Shown here piece after piece: positions 5,206 to 7,038 of a DNA stretch of 7,038 nt. Where the stretch lies: the NCBI GenBank assembly GCA_030636545.1, contig DAOVWR010000061.1:1-7038 (forward strand). Reading direction: 5' to 3'. Every line of letters starts with the position of its first letter. Positions within the stretch are counted from its first letter, which is position 1. A program made the translations under genes and the position numbers. Below the pieces are notes generated by a model, which did not search any database, was not told the DNA's origin, and saw only the letters and a list, made by a program, of their open reading frames with translations. The stretch is from Mycoplasmatota bacterium (GTDB lineage Bacteria > Bacillota_I > Bacilli_A > Izemoplasmatales > Izemoplasmataceae).

Positions 5206-6296
5206 TATGCAAGCCCTCCATTTAATAAAAGATCTTTTCTACATTCCCTAATAATTTCATTTACAATATTTTCTAAATGGTCCATCTTCTCGACAAGATA
5301 TGCTTTTGCTCCTGTGAAAACCAATCCATCATCATCACCAGCTGTACTATTTCCAAGTTGCTCAGTTATACAATAAGGAATATCTTTTTTCTTACAACTT
5401 TTTAAACAATCAACACAATAATGTAATTTTAAATTATGTTTTTCTAATGTTTTAGTTAAAAAGTTTCTAACCACTCTACCAGGTAATCCTGCTGGACTAA
5501 CAGTAGTAACAACATCTTCTTCTTTTGCATTTATAATCATTTGTTTATATGATTCGTTAACATCACATTCGTATGTCGCAATAAATCTTGTAGCGATTTG
5601 AACACCATCAGCTCCAACTTTAATCATATCAGCCATATCATGTCCATCATGTACTCCACCACCAGCAATAATCGGAATTTTGATGTTGTATTTTTCTTCA
5701 TATACTTTAACAACTTCTTTAGTATCGATAACGATTTTTTCTAAACTATCATAATCTCCTAAAGCTAACTGTTCTTTCGAAAATCCTAAATGTCCACCAG
5801 CGAGGGGACCTTCACAAACGATAAAAGCAGGCATATATTGATATCTTCTATCCCAGCTTCTAAGCATAATTCTTGCAGCTCTACCACTTGATATTATGAA
5901 TGCTCCTTTAACATTGCTACCTTCTAAATATTCAGGTAAATCTAAAGGAAGACCAGCTCCACTTATGATAAAATCAATATCTTGATTAGCTAAGAAACTA
6001 GCATATTCAGAATAATGTGTTGCGGCATGCATTAAATTCACACCTAAAATACCATCTTTTGAGTTTTCTCTTGCTTTATCAATTTCAAATTTTAAAGCTT
6101 TCATGTTTTCACCAACAGGATCTTTTTTAAAGTTTTTATGTAAAAATCCTGGTTGTGCTGCACTGATTGTAGCAATAATACCACTATTCATTGCCGCACT
6201 AGCTAATTTATTTAAACTAATTCTAATACCCATACCACCTTGTACAATTGGAAACTTAACAACCTTACCGTTGATTGTTAAAGGTTTAAGATTCAT
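5205..6296 (-). CDS. fabK: FabK-like enoyl-ACP reductase / nitronate monooxygenase-family flavoprotein
   Basis: This 363-aa protein is an FMN-dependent TIM-barrel enzyme of the 2-nitropropane dioxygenase/FabK family. Visible motifs are PIVQGGMG (16-23, FMN site), ISGAGLP (111-117), EGPLAGGHLG (162-171) with the conserved His169, IIAGGGVHDG (209-218) and GADGVQIATRF (228-238, FMN phosphate). It lies between fabG and fabF and overlaps both by one base, so enoyl-ACP reduction, the step otherwise missing from this cluster, is the best inference. It is about 45 residues longer than ordinary FabK. The extra C-terminal part holds a cysteine cluster, C294-x2-C297-x3-C301-x7-C309, followed by a TGAKAYLVEKM segment. 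The motifs also fit nitronate monooxygenases, so family is certain but FabK activity is inferred from position. The ribosome site is weak (GGTGGA region). Confidence 0.8.
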   Translation of the reverse strand: MNLKPLTINGKVVKFPIVQGGMGIRISLNKLASAAMNSGIIATISAAQPGFLHKNFKKDPVGENMKALKFEIDKARENSKDGILGVNLMHAATHYSEYASFLANQDIDFIISGAGLPLDLPEYLEGSNVKGAFIISSGRAARIMLRSWDRRYQYMPAFIVCEGPLAGGHLGFSKEQLALGDYDSLEKIVIDTKEVVKVYEEKYNIKIPIIAGGGVHDGHDMADMIKVGADGVQIATRFIATYECDVNESYKQMIINAKEEDVVTTVSPAGLPGRVVRNFLTKTLEKHNLKLHYCVDCLKSCKKKDIPYCITEQLGNSTAGDDDGLVFTGAKAYLVEKMDHLENIVNEIIRECRKDLLLNGGLA

Positions 6297-7038
6297 TAAA
6301 TCATTCCACCATTAACACTAATTACTTGTCCAGTAATGTATTTTGCTTTATTACTAGCTAAGAATAATACAGTATCGGCAACATCTTCGGCAGTTCCAAA
6401 TTTATTAAGGGGTATTTGTTTTAAGTAATAGTCTTTAACTTCTACTGATAAAGAATCAGTCATTTTTGTTTGGATAAATCCCGGAGCTACAGCATTACAA
6501 GTAACGCCTCTAGCACCAAATTCTTTTGATAATGATTTTGTTAGTCCGATTATCCCTGCTTTTGAAGCTACATAGTTAGCTTGTCCTGCATTCCCCATAA
6601 TCCCTACAACACTAGCTATATTTATAATCTTACCACTTCTATTTTTTAACATATGTCTAGTAATGCTTTTACACATATTCCATGTACCTTTTAAGTTAAC
6701 ATTAATTACACTATCAAATTCATCTTCACTCATTCTCATCATTAAGTTATCTCTTGTAATTCCTGAATTATTAACTAAGATATCAACTTTTCCAAAAGTT
6801 TTAATTGCAGTTTCAACAATTCCTTTAGTATCTTCTAATATTGATACATCACCTTTAATGATGATACCTTTACCACCAAGGTTTTCGATATGCGTTAATA
6901 AATCAATTGCTTTTTCTTCTTCAAATAAATAGTTAACAACTATGTTTGCTTTTCGAGCTGCGAAATGTAAACATATTTCTCTTCCTATTCCTGTGTTTCC
7001 ACCAGTTACAATAACTGTTTGATTTTTAAAAGAACTCA
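6296..7038 (-). CDS. fabG: 3-oxoacyl-ACP reductase FabG (start codon cut by one base)
   Basis: This short-chain dehydrogenase uses NADPH to reduce 3-oxoacyl-ACP to 3-hydroxyacyl-ACP. The reading frame runs to the window edge: the last two bases seen are TG followed by AGT TCT TTT, so the first base of the start codon lies at 7039 and the full protein would be 247 aa, the usual size. Counting from that Met, the cofactor motif is TGGNTGIG (12-19), then NNSG (90-93; usually NNAG), and the catalytic tetrad is Asn115, Ser143, Tyr156 and Lys160 (YVASK). The C-terminal part has PGFIQTKMT, and VNGGMI closes the protein. The stop overlaps the fabK-like start by one base. A start at the internal Met100 (6742) would delete the cofactor site and is wrong. 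Confidence 0.94.
   Translation of the reverse strand, partial: SSFKNQTVIVTGGNTGIGREICLHFAARKANIVVNYLFEEEKAIDLLTHIENLGGKGIIIKGDVSILEDTKGIVETAIKTFGKVDILVNNSGITRDNLMMRMSEDEFDSVINVNLKGTWNMCKSITRHMLKNRSGKIINIASVVGIMGNAGQANYVASKAGIIGLTKSLSKEFGARGVTCNAVAPGFIQTKMTDSLSVEVKDYYLKQIPLNKFGTAEDVADTVLFLASNKAKYITGQVISVNGGMI

Noticed and set aside
6103..6315. Plus-strand 70-aa hydrophobic open frame
   Set aside because: Antisense to the N-terminus of the FabK-like gene; its hydrophobicity comes from reading AT-rich sense codons backwards.
6296..6742. A 148-aa FabG fragment starting at an internal Met
   Set aside because: The same frame stays open to the window edge and contains the TGGNTGIG cofactor motif, so this is full-length FabG cut by one base, not a short gene or pseudogene.
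6663..6932. Plus-strand 89-aa open frame
   Set aside because: Antisense to fabG, whose frame is intact with all catalytic residues.
1..7038. Mycoplasma-type code with TGA as Trp
   Set aside because: TGA ends the methyltransferase and Nudix genes at exact ATGA overlaps, and Trp residues are encoded by TGG.

Overview
The window is AT-rich, low-GC DNA, and every supported gene lies on the minus strand. TGA is used as a normal stop (methyltransferase and Nudix genes) and Trp is read from TGG, so the standard bacterial code applies, not the Mycoplasma code. A lipobox lipoprotein, strong AGGAGG-type ribosome sites, an FabK-type enoyl reductase and a type II fatty-acid cluster suggest a low-GC Gram-positive relative (Bacillota, or a basal Mollicutes/Izemoplasma-like lineage). 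The exact taxon cannot be read from the sequence.

Read in transcription order, from the right edge to the left, there are three units. (1) 7038-3533: fatty-acid elongation genes fabG (start codon cut by the window edge by one base), an FabK/nitronate-monooxygenase-family flavoprotein, fabF and fabZ. They are joined by 1-nt TAATG overlaps or a 5-nt gap and end at a strong Rho-independent terminator. Together they would supply ketoacyl-ACP reduction, enoyl-ACP reduction, condensation and dehydration. (2) 3458-1759: an extended -10 promoter, then a class I SAM methyltransferase, a Nudix hydrolase and dUTPase (dut), with both junctions being ATGA overlaps. Two of the three are nucleotide pyrophosphohydrolases, which suggests nucleotide-pool housekeeping. 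(3) 1745-1: a near-consensus promoter (TTGACA-17-TAGAAT), a cobalamin (B12) riboswitch with a readable terminator/antiterminator platform, a 452-aa lipoprotein, and the first 15 codons of a second exported or membrane protein.

The third unit is the most interesting. The lipoprotein combines a lipid anchor, a long coiled coil, a DUF4430 (transcobalamin C-terminal-like) beta domain and a C-terminal alpha/alpha-toroid-like region. These are the two fold types of vertebrate transcobalamin/intrinsic factor, but in the opposite order. With the B12 riboswitch in front, the best inference is a surface cobalamin- or corrinoid-capture protein expressed when B12 is scarce. The cut gene just downstream is its likely partner.

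The 334-base gene-free stretch (1425-1758) is almost fully explained by the promoter, riboswitch, terminator and ribosome site. No tRNA, rRNA, CRISPR array, insertion sequence or attachment site was seen.
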